A DNA stretch of 64,000 bases from Nymphaea colorata (Eukaryota > Streptophyta > Magnoliopsida > Nymphaeales > Nymphaeaceae): positions 27,112,308 through 27,176,307 of the forward strand of contig NC_045139.1 of assembly GCF_008831285.2 (NCBI RefSeq), read 5' to 3'. The notes under the pieces are model-generated. The model saw only the letters and a program-made list of their open reading frames with translations, did no database searches and had not been told where the DNA came from. The position numbers were made by a program, and so were the translations under genes. Shown here piece by piece: positions 13,690 through 25,689 of the stretch; positions within the stretch are counted from its first letter, which is position 1; every line of letters starts with the position of its first letter.

Positions 13690-14510
13690 CTTCTTCATCT
13701 CCCCATAGTCAAAGGAGATAGCTCTCACTCTCTATTTTAAGGTCAAAAGGCTATGCTCGAGTGCACCAGGAGCTGAGAAGATGAGATGATCTTTCATTTC
13801 ATGATTAAATCATGTTCTTTCTTTTCTTGATTATAATGTTATTGTTGTCATTTCTCTTCATGAATATATTTTTGTGGTTATTGTTATTTCCTTTCTTGAA
13901 TAGTCTTGTTGTTGTTCTTTTATTTTCTTCAATTTTTCTCTCTTTTTCCTCTCCCCATGGCCAAAGGAGATAGCCATCAATCTCTATTTTAAAGTCAAGA
14001 AGCTATGCTCGAGTGCACCGGAAGAATGAGAAGATGAGATGATCTTTTATTTTCATGCTTGAATCATGTTATATCATTTCTTAAATACATTCTTGTTGTT
14101 TTTTTGCTTCATTCTATTTTTCTCTCTTCTTCATTTTTTTATGACTATAAGAGATAGCTCTCAACTCCATTTTGGAGTCAAGAAGCTATGCTCAAGTGCA
14201 CCGGGAACATGAGAAAATGAGATAATATTTCATTTCATAGTTGAATCATGTTCTATTTCTTTTCATGAATATTGCTTATATATTATCCATGCGTATTGAC
14301 TTGATTTTCCATTTATATTTTGCTTCTCTCCTTTTCTCTCTTCCTTACTTCTCCATGGCCGTATGGGATAGCTCAATCTCTATTTTAAAGTCATGAGGCT
14401 ATGCTTGAGTGCACCAAAAACATGAGAAGAAGAAATTTCATTCTATAGTTGAATCATGCTCTATTTCTTTTTTTTTAAATATTGTTTTGATATTATCCAT
14501 GCATAATTAT
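13690..14510. repeat. Irregular tandem array, four ~180-250 bp units
   Basis: The word GCTATGCTCGAGTGCACC recurs with small changes at 13749, 14002, 14185 and 14398. Each copy is preceded by CTCCCCATGGCCAAAGGAGA-like and AGCTCTCAATCTCTATTTT-like words and followed by TGAGAAGATGAGATGATC and TTGAATCATG. Spacings of 253, 183 and 213 bp show copies with internal insertions or losses. A CT tract lies just upstream (13553-13575). No coding function is seen. Confidence 0.85.
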
Positions 14511-16693
14511 TTGATTTTTTATTTATATGTGAATGCACGGTGAGAATGAGAGTATGGTTTGAGAATTCTTTTTTTATTAATGTGTTTTTGAGGTTGGGGC
14601 TTGTCCAACCAAGGAAAAACTTTCACGAACATGTACACGTTAATATAAATTTGCATGTCATTTTGAGTTAGTTTCCTTTTAATCATCTCATTAGGAACCC
14701 TAATGAGAATCTTATCATATGGTTTGAGTTAATCTCATACTCAACGGTGGAAGAAACATATTTCTTTGCAACCAATGAAATAAATATGTTTTATGTTTAT
14801 GTTTTCTAAAATATTTTCAAAAGAATCATTTTTAATATGGCTTTGGAGACTTAGCTTAGACTCTTGCATGAGTTTAATATTATTTTTACAATCTTCCATA
14901 TATATATGTATATGTGATAGTATATACACATGTATGCGCATCTTTCCTATCTCCCTCTTTTTCTTTTTTTCTTTTGAAAGTTTCATTGTTCTTCTCAACT
15001 TAAATTCAAAAGTCATTTTCATAAACTTATATATATGTATCTATACGTATATAGATATACATATATATGTATATGTGTATATGTATATGAATGCATGTCT
15101 CTCTTTCTTTTAAATCTTTGATATTGTGATTTTTAAGATCTCTTTCTCTTTTGTCTTCTCTATATTTTCTTATGATCAAGTATCTCATCTTTTGCGTTTT
15201 TTTGGACATTTTTCTTCTCCAACATCATTTTCATTTACCGACTTCACTAAGACCACAACTCAAGTAATGACCCAATATTGGATTCATGCTTGATGGTCTA
15301 CAACCCCAACCCAATTTCAAAAACTTTTCTTTCTTTGTAAAAATGTTTACGTTAACTATAAAACAAAAGTCTTATATGTATGTTGTGATAGGAATGATTT
15401 AGATAAATATTGTGGTAGGAATGAGTCATTTTTCTTCCAATCATATATGATCAATGCACTCATGCATTCACCTCTACTTAATAGCACAAATGAGCACAAT
15501 CACATCTCTAAAAGAACTTAAGGAAGATGAGATGAAGCTTTAACTAGGTGGTAATCGAATTAGAGCAAAATCTCAAACCTACTTAAAGTCTTAAGAGAAC
15601 ACTAAAATGATTTTAAAATAATTTCCCAAACTTTCCAAATGATATTTACAAAGATTTCTCAACTCTAGTTTTCCTCAAAATGTTTCACATTCTCAAGCAA
15701 TTCTTCGAGAACATTTTCAAAAGTTTGAAAATCAAACTTTCAATATTCTTCCACACCACATATAGAAAAGATGTTCAAGCCAAAATGAAATGTATTAATA
15801 ATAAACATAATCCTTGGATTGATTATCCCCGGTAAAGGCGTCGGGAATGGTCGATCCTCGTACCGACGGGCGAGTCCTTTCTCTATCATTTTCAAAACAA
15901 AACTCATTTTTCTGGAGCACTCCAAAAAACCAAAAAAATTTGGAGATGCGAACACTTACCACATGATATCAATCAACGGCCCACCAATTCTGCCAAATGA
16001 TGACACTAACCCGTCTGCCGGCTGTATAGTCGAGCCAAGTCAAGCTTGCCTTTAACTCAATTCATCGTTTGTAAACAAGTCAAGTTTAAACTTTATAAAT
16101 GAGTCGAGTTCGAGTTACAACTCAAGTAAGTGTAAATATTTATTCTAATAAATTGATGGAGGCATAATCTTCAGCAGGACTGCTGCTGATTAAATTCAAG
16201 TAAACTTTTTTAATCTTTTTTCTTGTTATTTTTTCAAACTTAAAACCAAAGAAGAAGATCAAGTCGAATGGAAAGTTGATAAACAAGCTTAAACGAGTCA
16301 ATCTTATGAATGAGTCGACCTAGAGCCAGGACTTGGTCTATCGAATCAACCTTGAGTTGACCTTGACTCAAACTCGAGCCAACCAACATACCAGGTGAGT
16401 TAGGTCGAGCTGATCCAGCTTGAATTCGACTCGGCTCATGACAGCCCTACTAACCAGGGAAACAAGTGCTTCGATGGAATTCTATTGGTATGAAAGACTC
16501 ATGCATGTTTTTCACCACCACCAAAACTTTACACATATATTCAATTAATTTTGTTTTTCATTAACTAAACAGTCAAGAAACTGCAAGTCCTAACGAGCCA
16601 CCATAGCGCTCAAAAAAAGAAAAATTGACAGGCAGCTTAGAGTAGGTTATTTGTTAGGATATGTTTCTAACACATGGCATCAGTTGGCTCGAG
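14511..16693. other. AT-rich spacer with dispersed repeat debris
   Basis: No gene recognised. Around 15000-15090 is a TA/TG/CA-rich microsatellite. Around 15825-15880 there is an isolated GC-rich stretch with TATCCCCGGTAAAGGCGTCG, reminiscent of untranslated sequence in some plant gypsy elements but without flanking support. From 16030 to 16450 is a repeat dominated by GAGTCGAG / CAAGTCAAG words ending near GACAGCCCTA; a similar TTCGAGTT/GTTTAATAAA repeat occurs at 40950-41150. Confidence 0.5.
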
Positions 16694-17201
16694 CTATGGA
16701 TGTCAATATTTTCGATTTGAATAGGATATTCGACTGAATCGATCCGAAAAAATCAGATATGAAAAAAATTTAATATCCGATTAAAAAATCGGATTGGATT
16801 CGGATTTAATTAATGACATCCGATCGGATTCAGATTTAATAAATGACATCCGATCGGATTCAGATTTAATAAATGGCATTTGATCGGATTCAGATTTGGA
16901 TATACATAAATATCCAATCGGATTCGAATACGGATTTAGATCGGATTCATTTTTAGACAAACATAGTGTATCTAATGCTGTTAAATTTTGAAAATTGACA
17001 AAATCTGTTTCAAAATTTGGATTCGGATTCAGATATAAATACAAAAATCAGATTTGGATCAGATCCGAATTGAAAAATCTGATTTCAGATTTGAATATGA
17101 TTTTTCTTTATTTGAATTCGAATCTGAATATGTAAATATCTAAAGAAACGGATATTATTAAGGATATATCCAATCCAAATCCGATTTGTTGGCATCCCTA
17201 A
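16694..17201. repeat. Fold-back repeat rich in CGGATT, internal tandem copies
   Basis: The left end TGGATGTCAA and the right end TTGGCATCCCTA are near-complements, giving an inverted-repeat element of about 0.5 kb. Inside, a ~37-bp unit (GACATCCGATCGGATTCAGA followed by TTTAATAAAT) is repeated about three times at 16811-16900, with further degenerate GGATTCGGAT copies. It belongs to the same family as 8668-8990. No target duplication was resolved. Confidence 0.65.
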
Positions 17202-17209
17202 CTGGAACA

Positions 17210-17730
17210 TTTCACAGTTATAGGTAGAATGCCTTTAACGCCCAAGATATGTATGAGGGACATTTTATATAGGTTTAACCAACATGTAAATAAGATATTT
17301 CTATAGTTTATTTCATTTATTTCTTAATGTTTCTCACGGAATTGGGCACAAAAATTATAGGATAGTAATCAATGTCATGAATTTTTTCCCTCTTTTTTCA
17401 TCGCATGCAGCACGTTCTTACATATATACCTAATTAATCATGTGGACGGTAGAACAGAAAGGAGGAAGTCTAAAATCATGCAAATTCATTATTTTGATAG
17501 TTAAAAGAAATTAAATTGTCCAGGGGCTAAACTCAAGCTACAGAAACTAAGTGAAACATATTTTGGAATTTGGGTGTTTATTACTTTTGAAAAAAAAAAC
17601 GCATTAAGCAAATAAAAATAACTACAGAGGAACCCCCATAAAGGTAAATTGGTAAGACAAATTTTCTTAATATTTTTCCTTTTTTTGGCGGCCACGTAAT
17701 TAAACGGTGTCAAACTTTTGTACGTGATCG
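17210..17730 (+). repeat. Copy A of the duplicated RHG-gene upstream region
   Basis: It shares in order the words TTTCATTTATTTCTTAATGT, TGGGCACAAAAATTA, GGAGGAAGTCTAAAATCATG, CCAGGGGCTAAACTCAAGCT and AAACTTTTGTACGTG with copies B, E and F. It has no surviving exon downstream. Confidence 0.75.
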
Positions 17731-18079
17731 AGAAATTTGTGGGTGTGTGTGCGTGTTTTTTTTTTCTTTAAATGTACATTTGACTGAAATGAGATATTTT
17801 GGCAGGTTTTCGAGAACAACTTAAAATAACAATAAAAATAAAAAGTTGGTATATCTTGAAATTTAGTTCCAGAGTAGCTATGTTGCATTTTCACGTGCTT
17901 TCTAAAATACTATTTTCTAATTATTTACTAGAAATATATTGAAAGTAAGCGTCCCGAAGTAAAAAAAAAAAAAAAGTGTGACAAAAGATGCATCGACTGT
18001 AAAAATATTAAATATTGTACTGCCGACCATCTGTCCCGGCTAATCATAACTGCCGGGAAATACCTCAATGGAAGTTTTA

Positions 18080-19560
18080 TCTCCCCAATTAGAATGGTGT
18101 TTGCTAGCTAATTGATAATATATGTGAAAAACATTTGATTATCTATTGGCCTTACTACTTTGGTGTCATCTTATACAGGGCCAGGGCCCGAGGGAAGGGG
18201 CTGGCAGGGGGTCTTGCCCTCTTTTACATTTTAAAAACTTTAAAAATTTGTATGTAAATTAAAAAAAAATAGTTTAATATATATATAAAATTTAAAAAAA
18301 TTTATTTCTGCCTTTGCTAAAATTTTGAAACTAAACTTTGGTCCCTGCAACAAAGCTCCTGATCTTATGCTCCTCTACACTCCCAAGTATGCTTTATTTC
18401 CCATCTACCCATCCATATGGCATGTATAGGCACTTGTCTACATCTCTACACAAATGACTTATTTACATATTAGTTCCTCGTAGCTATCTGCTTATATATG
18501 TATTGGTGCTCATCAGTTATTTTATGCCACTGCGATATATATTCTATTCGCTATTTGATAATTTCATGATTGTGCATGCATAGGTTATTAGTACGTAGCG
18601 CCTTCTTTCTTTAATTTTATCCATAATTTTTGTGCTAACTAACTTTATTATATTTATTTTTCATCAGATAATTGCATTAATTTAAATATAGAGCAAAATT
18701 GAACTAAAAAAATTATGATAAATGCATTTTACTGAATGCTATTGCTGAATTTTAATTATGGAACCACTCTTCCATCTTGAGATGGACAGTTTCAAAGATA
18801 AGCTAACTTGAGATGGATGGTTTCAAACATTCAAAGCTAGTTTGAGATGAAATTAATATTATGTAAAGTTCATTTCATTTATTTGTTAATATCTCTTACT
18901 GGTTTGGGCACAAAAATTAGAAGACGGTGCTCAATGTCATGAAACTTTACCCTGCTTTTTCATCGTGTGCAGATCATTTTAGGAGTGCAAGTGTCATATA
19001 TATCTAGTGATCATGTTCTGTGGATGGCAGCACATAAAGAATGAAGGGAGGATGTCTAAAAATTATGTACATTCATGATTTTGATAATTAAAGGAAATTA
19101 AATGGTTCAGGGGCTAAACTCAAGCTAGAAGAACTAAGATGGATTTTGGGTGTCGGGTTTAGAAAAGAAAAAAATGCATTAAAAAATTACGAAACCTTTA
19201 GAGATATTGTAATACAATTTTATTAATATATTTCCTTTTTTTGTTGTTTTAGTTTTATATTATTTTTTTGGATTTCTCTAAAGTGCTAAACTTGTACATT
19301 GTTTTTTTACTTGTTTCTCGTATTTTTAAATTTTTATTTGATTTAAAAAATATAAGGGTTAATCCAATGCATAATGATTCCCACATCGATTTGGTCCACT
19401 CGTACTAAATCATCGAGCTTTCAGCCGATCTTAATTAAAAAGCAGTTTTGAATATAATATGTCTGAAATTCATTGTAGCTCTTTAAAAGCCATTCGATCT
19501 TGCAAAATCTGCATGCATGTTAATGTATTCATATGTACGTCCAAGGAGTGAAACTTAAAT
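18080..19560 (+). repeat. Copy B: left arm of palindrome 1 (upstream region)
   Basis: It aligns with copy F (29680-30780) and, through about 19560, with the inverted copy E (27340-27985). Shared words include CTTTGGTGTCAT, GATTGTGCATGCATAG, TGGGCACAAAAATTAGA, GCAGCACATAAAGAATGAAG, CAGGGGCTAAACTCAAGCT, GAGCTTTCAGCCG and GCATGCATGTTAAT. The exon expected downstream is displaced by later insertions. A MITE sits at 18176-18361. Confidence 0.85.
18176..18361. mobile_element. hAT-like MITE with target duplication and empty site
   Basis: The 186-bp element starts CAGGGCCAGG and ends AAAGCTCCTG. It is flanked by ATCTTATA (18168-18175) and ATCTTATG (18362-18369). The paralogous position in copy F (about 29739-29765) lacks it, confirming an insertion. 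Confidence 0.85.
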
Positions 19561-20639
19561 ATGCCTCTCTCACTCTACATTTGTTCCTCATCCAGCTTCA
19601 GCGCTTTTTGGTTTAGGGGCCATTTGATGACAAAGAAATCTGAAATTGAAAAAATATTCTTGAAAATAAGTTTTCTGGAATAAATGAATGAGAAAATCTT
19701 TTTGATTCTCATTTTGATGTGTGTGTAGTGACTGAGAAAGAAATTTTTAGAAATTTATTTCTTAGTTTGATGAAAAAAAAAACATATTTCTAAATTTACA
19801 TAATGTGAATTAATCTAAATTATCAAGGTCAAACCTAAAATATGAGAATTAACATAATGTGAATTAACCTAAGCAGAAGTCATACGATTTTATCCAGCTG
19901 AAGCAATTGTATTTCGGATGTTTTAGTGCCATACACGATTTGAATTGGACCTTTTCTTCTTATGCTGTTAACAATTTGATAATCAATGATGTCCCTTTAG
20001 TTGGTTTCTTTAGCTTGAATACAAATGATCTGCTTCCCTAAATTTGACAAAGGTGCATACCATTCACACATATGCAAAACTCATAACAAGAAGCTTAATT
20101 GGCACCGGAAAAAAAGAAATCCAAAAAGTACAAATCTTACAAACATTACATCTTCCCCAAAATGGAACCCTAAGCAAGTGAGAAAGCCAAAAAATGATGG
20201 AAGAAATTAAGGGGAAACTCCAAGAAGGAATACAAAGAATCAGCATCTTTTATAAAGAATGGAATATCGTCATCAGACAACTACAAAACCAACAAACGTG
20301 CAGAAAAAGAAGAAGCAGGAGGAGCCCTCGTCAGAAATTCCCTCACCACCCATGGCTGCTCCTCTGCTTGACAACTTCTAACGCAGGTGAGTAGCTCGTT
20401 CTTTCTCTCTCTATCTCTCTCACCCATGCGCAGAGGACCTCTGCCCATCGGCCGTCGCTCGTCGTTGTCTTTCTCTCAATCTTCGTTGGACGCGTGCTTT
20501 CTACTGGAAGAACGAGCATTCAAAAGGGGCAGGAGAAGGAATGAATGGGTTGTTGGTGTTCTTAAGCTTGGGGCTGGCGGACTTCATCTTTCTGAGGATG
20601 AGGAGGAGGAGGGGCAGCAATGAGAATCGGAAGAGACGG

Positions 20640-23600
20640 CAAAGGGGCAGAACTTTCGAAGATTTTGGTGCGTTCGTCGAAATATTCGTCATCCCCCACT
20701 CCGGACCTTTCCATCCATCTTTGCCCCACTTTCTTCCTCTCACACACGAGACGCACGCCCTAACGGGTATTTTTTTACTTTCGAAAATATGTTTTCACCC
20801 TCCGAACTTTCAAATATTTTGGGTGTTTGTTGAAATATTCGTCATCCCCTGTTCCGGACCTTTTCATCCATCTTTCCACCTCTTTCTTCCTCTCGTAGGA
20901 GACCGAGCAACTGCTACGAAAGACAATCCTCTCTTTCTTCCTGTCGCACCAGACGCACACCCTAACGGATATTTTTTTGCTTTCAGAAATATGTTTTCCA
21001 CCCTCCGAACTTTCAAATATTTTGGTAAATTCATCGAAATATTCGTCATCTCTCGCTCCGGACCTTTCCCTCCCCTTTCTCTCTCTTTCTTCCTCTAGCA
21101 GGAGACCGAGCAGCTGCTGCGGAAGATGATCCCCTCTTTCCCCCTCTTTCTTCCTCTCACACGAGACACCACCCTCCGAACTTTCGAAGATTTTGGTGCG
21201 TTTGTCGAAATATTTGTCATCCTCCACTTTGGACCTTTCATTCCCTCTGTCCCCCACTTTCTTCCTCTCGTAGGAGACTAAGCTGTTGCTGCAGAAGACG
21301 ATCTCCTTTTTCCCCCTCTTTCTTCCTCTCGCACGAGATGCATGCCCTAATGGGCATTTTTTTGCTTTCGAAAATATGTTTTCACCCTTCGAACTTCTGA
21401 AGATTTTGGTGTGTTCGTTCAAATATTCGTCATCCCCTTCTCTCGGCCTTTCCCTTCCTCTTCCCCCCTCTTTCTTCCTCTCGCAGGAGATTGAGCTGCT
21501 GCTGCTGCTGCTGAAGACGATCCCCTTTTTCCCCCTCTTTCTTCCTCTCGCACGAGACGGACGACTTAATGGACATTTTTTTGCTTTCGAAAATATCTTT
21601 TCACCCTTCGAACTTCCAAAAATTTTGGTGTGTTCGTTCAAATATTCGTCATCCCCTTCTCTCGACTTTTCCCTTCCTCTTTCCCCCTCTTTCTTCCTCT
21701 CGTACGAGACGCACGCCCTAATGGGCATTTTTTTGCTTTCAAAAATATGTTTTCACCCTTCGAACTTCCGAAAATTTTGGTGTGTTCGTTCAAATATTCG
21801 TCATCCCCTTCTCTCGGCCTTTCCATTCCTCTTTCCCCCTCTTTCTTCCTCTCGCAGGATACTGAGCAGCTACTGCGGAAGACGATCCTCTCTTTCTTCC
21901 TCTCGCACGAGACGCATGCCCTAACGGGCATTTTTTTGTTTTTGAAAATATGTTTACACCCTTCGAACTTTTGAAGATTTTGGTGCGTTCGTCGAAACAT
22001 TTGTCATCCACCGCTACGAACCTTTCCCTTCCTCTTTCCCCCTCTTTCTTCCTCTCGCAGGAGAACGAGCAACTACTGTGGAAGACGATCCCCTCTTTCC
22101 CCCTCTTTCTTCATCTCGCACGAGACGCACGCCCTAATAGGTATTTTTTTGCTTCTGAAAATATGTTTCCACCCTTCGAACTTTCAAAGATTTTGGTGCG
22201 TTCGGCGAAATATTCATCATCCCCCACTTCGGACCTTTCCCTCACTCTTTCCTCCTCTTTCTTCGTCTGGCAGGAGACTGAGTAGGTGCTGCAGTAGACG
22301 ATCCCCTCTTTCCCCCTCTTTCTTCCTCTCGCACGAGACACATGCCCTAACAGACATTTTTTTTTCTTTCGAAAATATGTTTCCACCCTCCAAACTTCCA
22401 AAGATTTTGGTGCATTCGTCGAAATATTCATCATAGCACGGTCCGGACCTTTCCTCCCCCTTTCTTCCTCTCGCACGAGACACACGCCCTAGCGGGCATT
22501 TTTTTATTCATCATAGCACGGTCCGGACCTTTCCTCCCCCTTTCTTCCTCTCGCACGAGACACACGCCCTAGCGGGCATTTTTTTTCTTCTAAAAATATG
22601 TTTCCACCTTCCGAACTTCCAAAGATCTTGATGCGTTCATCGAAATATTCGTCATCCCCCACTCCAGACCTTTCCCTCCCTCTTTCTTCCTCTCGCAGTA
22701 GACCGAGCAACTACTGCGGAAGACGCACGAGACGCATGCTCTAATGGACATTTTTTTGCTTTCGGAAATACATTTCCACCCTCCGAACTTCCGAGGATCT
22801 TGGTGCGTTCGTTGAAATATTCGTCATCCCCCGCTCCGGACCTTTCCTCCCTTATTCCCCCTCTTTCTTCCTCTCGCACGAGACACACGCCCTAATGGGC
22901 ATTTTTTTTGCTTCCAGAAATATGTTTCCACCTTCCGAACTTCTAAAGAACTTGGTGCGTTCATCGAAATATTTGTCATCCCCCGCTCCAGACCTTTCCC
23001 TCCCTCTTTCCCCCTCTTTCTTCCTCTCGCAGGGGACCGAGTAGCTGTTGTAGAAGACGATATCCTCTTCTCCCCTCTTTCTTTGTCTCACACGAGGCGC
23101 ATGCCTTGACAAACATTTTTTTGCTTCCGGAAATATGTTTTCACCCTTCGAACTTCTGAAAATGTTGATGCATTCATCAAAATATTCGTCATCCCCCACT
23201 CCGGACCTTTTCCTCCCTTTTCTTCCTCTCGCAGGAGACCAAGCAGCTACTGCGGAAGACGATCCCCTCTTTCTTCCTCTCGCATGAGACGCACGTTTCC
23301 CTGCCTCTTTCCTCCTTTTTCTTCCTCTTGCAGGAGACCAAACAGCTGCTGCGGAAGACGAACCCCTCTTTCGCCCTCTTTCTTCCTCTCGCACGAGATG
23401 CATACCCTAACGAGCATATTTTTTGTTTTTGAAAATATGTTTACACCCTTCAAACTTTTGAAGATTTTGGTGCGTTCATCGAAATATTTGTCATCCCCCG
23501 CTCTAGACCTTTTCCTCGCTCTTTCCCCCTTTTTCTTCCTCTCGCAGGAGACCGAGCAACTGTTGTGGAAGACAACCCCTTCTTTCCCCCTCTTTTTTCA

Positions 23601-25150
23601 TCTTGCACGAGACGCACATCCTAATGGGCATTTTTTGCTTCTAAAAATATGTTTCCACCTTTCGAACTTTCAAAGATTTTGGTGCGTTTGTCGAAATATT
23701 CATCATCCCCGCTCTGGACCTTTCCCTCACTCTTTCCCCCTCTTTGTTCGTCTGGCAGGAGATCGAGTAGGTGCTGGGGTAGACGATCCCCTCTTTCTTT
23801 CTCTCGCACGAGACACATGCCATAATGGGCTTTTTTTTGCTTTCAAAAATATGCTTCTACCCTCTGAACTTTTGAAGATTTTGGTGCATTCATCGAAATA
23901 TTCATCATACCCCAGTCCGGACCTTTCCTCTCTCTTTCCCTCACTTTCTTTCTCTCACAGGACACCGAGCAGATGTTGCGGAAGACGATCCCCTATTTCT
24001 TCCTCTTGCACGAGACACACGCCCTAGCGGGCATTTTTTTTGCTTCCGAAAATATGTTTCCACCTTCCAAACTTCTAAAGATCTTGGTGCGTTCATTGAA
24101 ATATTCGTCATCCCCCGCTCCAGACCTTTCCCTTCCTCTTTCCCCTTCTTTCTTCCTCTCGCAGTAGACCGAGCAGCTGCTGCGGTAGACGATCCCCTCT
24201 TTCCCCCCACTTTCTTCATCTCGCACGAGACGCATGCTCTAATGGGCATTTTTTTGCTTTCGGAAATATGTTTCAACCTTTGAACTTCTGAGGATCTTGG
24301 TGCGTTCGTTGAAATATTTGTCATCTCCCGCTCTGGACCTTTCCTCCCTCTTTCCCCCTCTTTCTTTCTCTCGTAGGAGACCGAGCAGATGCTGCGGAAG
24401 ACGATCCCCTCTTTCTTTCTCTTGCAAGGGACACATGCCCTAACGGGCATTTTTTTGCTTTTGGAAATATGTTTCCACCTTCCGAACTTTCAAAGATCTT
24501 GGTGTGTTCATCGAAATATTTGTTATCTCCCGCTCCAGACCTTTCCCTCCCTCTTTTCCCCTCTTTTCCCCTCTTTCTTCCTCTCGCAGGATACCAAGTA
24601 GCTACTGCGGAAGACGATCTCCTCGTTCCCCCTCTTTCTTCCTCTTGCACGAGGCGCACGCCCTGACGGGCATTTTTTTGGCTTCCGAAAATATGTTTCC
24701 ACCCTTCAAACTTCTGAAGATCTTGGTGCATTTGTCGAAATATTCGTCATCCCCCACTCCGAACCTTTTCCTCCCTTTTCTTCCTGTCGCACGAGACCAA
24801 GTAGTTGTTGCGGAAGACGATCCCCTCTTTCTTCCTCTCGCACGAGATGCATGTTTCCCTGCCTCTTTCCCCCTTTTTCTTCCTCTCGCAGGAGACCGAG
24901 CAGCTGCTGCGAAAAACGATCCCCTCTTTCTTCCTCTCGCACGAGACGATGCCCTAACGGGCATTTTTTTGCTTCTGAAAATATGTTTCCGCCCTATGAG
25001 CTTCCGAAGATTTTGGTGCATTCGTCGAAATATTCATCATACCCTGGTCCGGACCTTTCCCTCCCTCTTTCTTCCTCTCGCACGAGAGGCACGCCCTAAC
25101 GGACATTTTTTTGCTTCCAAAAATATGTTTCCACCCTCCAGAGTGAAAAC
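20640..25150. repeat. Satellite-like tandem array, ~150-215 bp units, about 20 copies
   Basis: Each unit runs: CGCACGAGACGCACGCCCTA, ACGGGCATTTTTTTGCTTTC, GAAAATATGTTTTCACCC, TTCGAACTTCCGAAGATTTT, GGTGCGTTCGTCGAAATATT, CGTCATCCCC, GCTCCGGACCTTTCC and a CCCTCTTTCTTCCTCTCGCA tail. Longer units also carry a GGAGACCGAGCAGCTGCTGC plus GGAAGACGATCCCC module. The GGGCATTTTTT word recurs at about 20763, 20959, 21352, 21569, 21722, 21927, 22140, 22355 and so on to 25102. Many frames stay open on both strands because stop codons are rare in the unit; they encode translated repeats, not a recognised protein. The array ends at about 25140 in a short fold-back around AACATATTTCTGGAAATATG. Confidence 0.93.
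22427..22584. repeat. Exact 79-bp tandem duplication inside the array
   Basis: The segment from ATTCATCATAGCACGGTCC to GCGGGCATTTTTT occurs twice in succession with no visible mismatch, whereas neighbouring satellite units differ at many positions. It is therefore one of the most recent changes in the array. Confidence 0.85.
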
Positions 25151-25317
25151 ATATTTCTGGAAATATGTTTCCCACAATCTATCCAACGGTCCATTTTTTC
25201 TTTCCACGTTTGATGAAATGAAAATATTTTAAAAATTTGAAATCTTTTTCCTCCTGAACAGTGTATTTCTAGCCCAGCAAATGGGCCCTTAGGGATTATT
25301 AAATTTGGGTGACTGAG

Positions 25318-25510
25318 AGAAGAGGCGTAGCCAAAAAATTTTCTTGAGGGAGGGCAATTTATAGTTTCAAAATTTTGACCAAATCTGAAATATAATTTTC
25401 AAATTTTTTATATATGATAAATGGAATTTTAAAAAAAATACATGCAATTTTTTTTTTTTTGAGGGAGATGCCAAAGCCCTTGTCGGCCCCCTTGCTCTAG
25501 CCCTGCCGAG
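25318..25510. mobile_element. hAT-like MITE in left arm of palindrome 1
   Basis: It begins near AGGCGTAGCCAAAA and ends near CTAGCCCTGCCG, of the GGCGGAGCC family. Comparison with the inverted copy at about 27235-27255 (GGGTGATCTGG then AGGTTAATCCC on the minus strand) shows that the opposite arm lacks it. Confidence 0.6.
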
Positions 25511-25689
25511 AAGCTAATCCCACCGCTCGAGTGAAGGCCTGGTTTGAAATGTTGTTCTTATTTTTCAACTTATATTTGATATCTCCTACCTCCCACCCTT
25601 CAACAGCACATATAGTTGATACTAAGGGAGTTCAAAACAGATACTAGCTACCTAAAGGCTGCTCCTGCCCTGTTCATTATGCCAACACC

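Larger units (their letters stand above)
19616..25288. mobile_element. ~5.67-kb TTA-flanked, PIF/Harbinger-like element loaded with satellite
   Basis: The left end GGGGCCATTTG (19616-19626) and the right end CAAATGGGCCC (25278-25288) are inverted repeats with one mismatch, flanked by TTA on both sides (19613-19615, 25289-25291). TTA/TAA duplications and GGSCC-type ends are characteristic of PIF/Harbinger transposons. The opposite arm of palindrome 1 keeps an uninterrupted version of the site at about 27278-27280: CTTTTTTAGTTTAAGGATTA corresponds to left flank plus right flank with a single TTA. No transposase is visible; most of the interior (20640-25150) is a tandem array. The first ~780 bp is unrelated sequence with a possible exon-like AG-to-GT boundary near 20388. 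The class is inferred from the ends only. Confidence 0.65.

Noticed and set aside
20640-25150. CRISPR-like repeat-spacer array
   Set aside because: Units are contiguous tandem copies without unique spacers, in a plant nuclear context.
20387-25232. Dozens of overlapping 60-317-codon frames on both strands
   Set aside because: They are translations of the satellite unit in stop-poor frames; no start context, no family match, and both strands are equally open.
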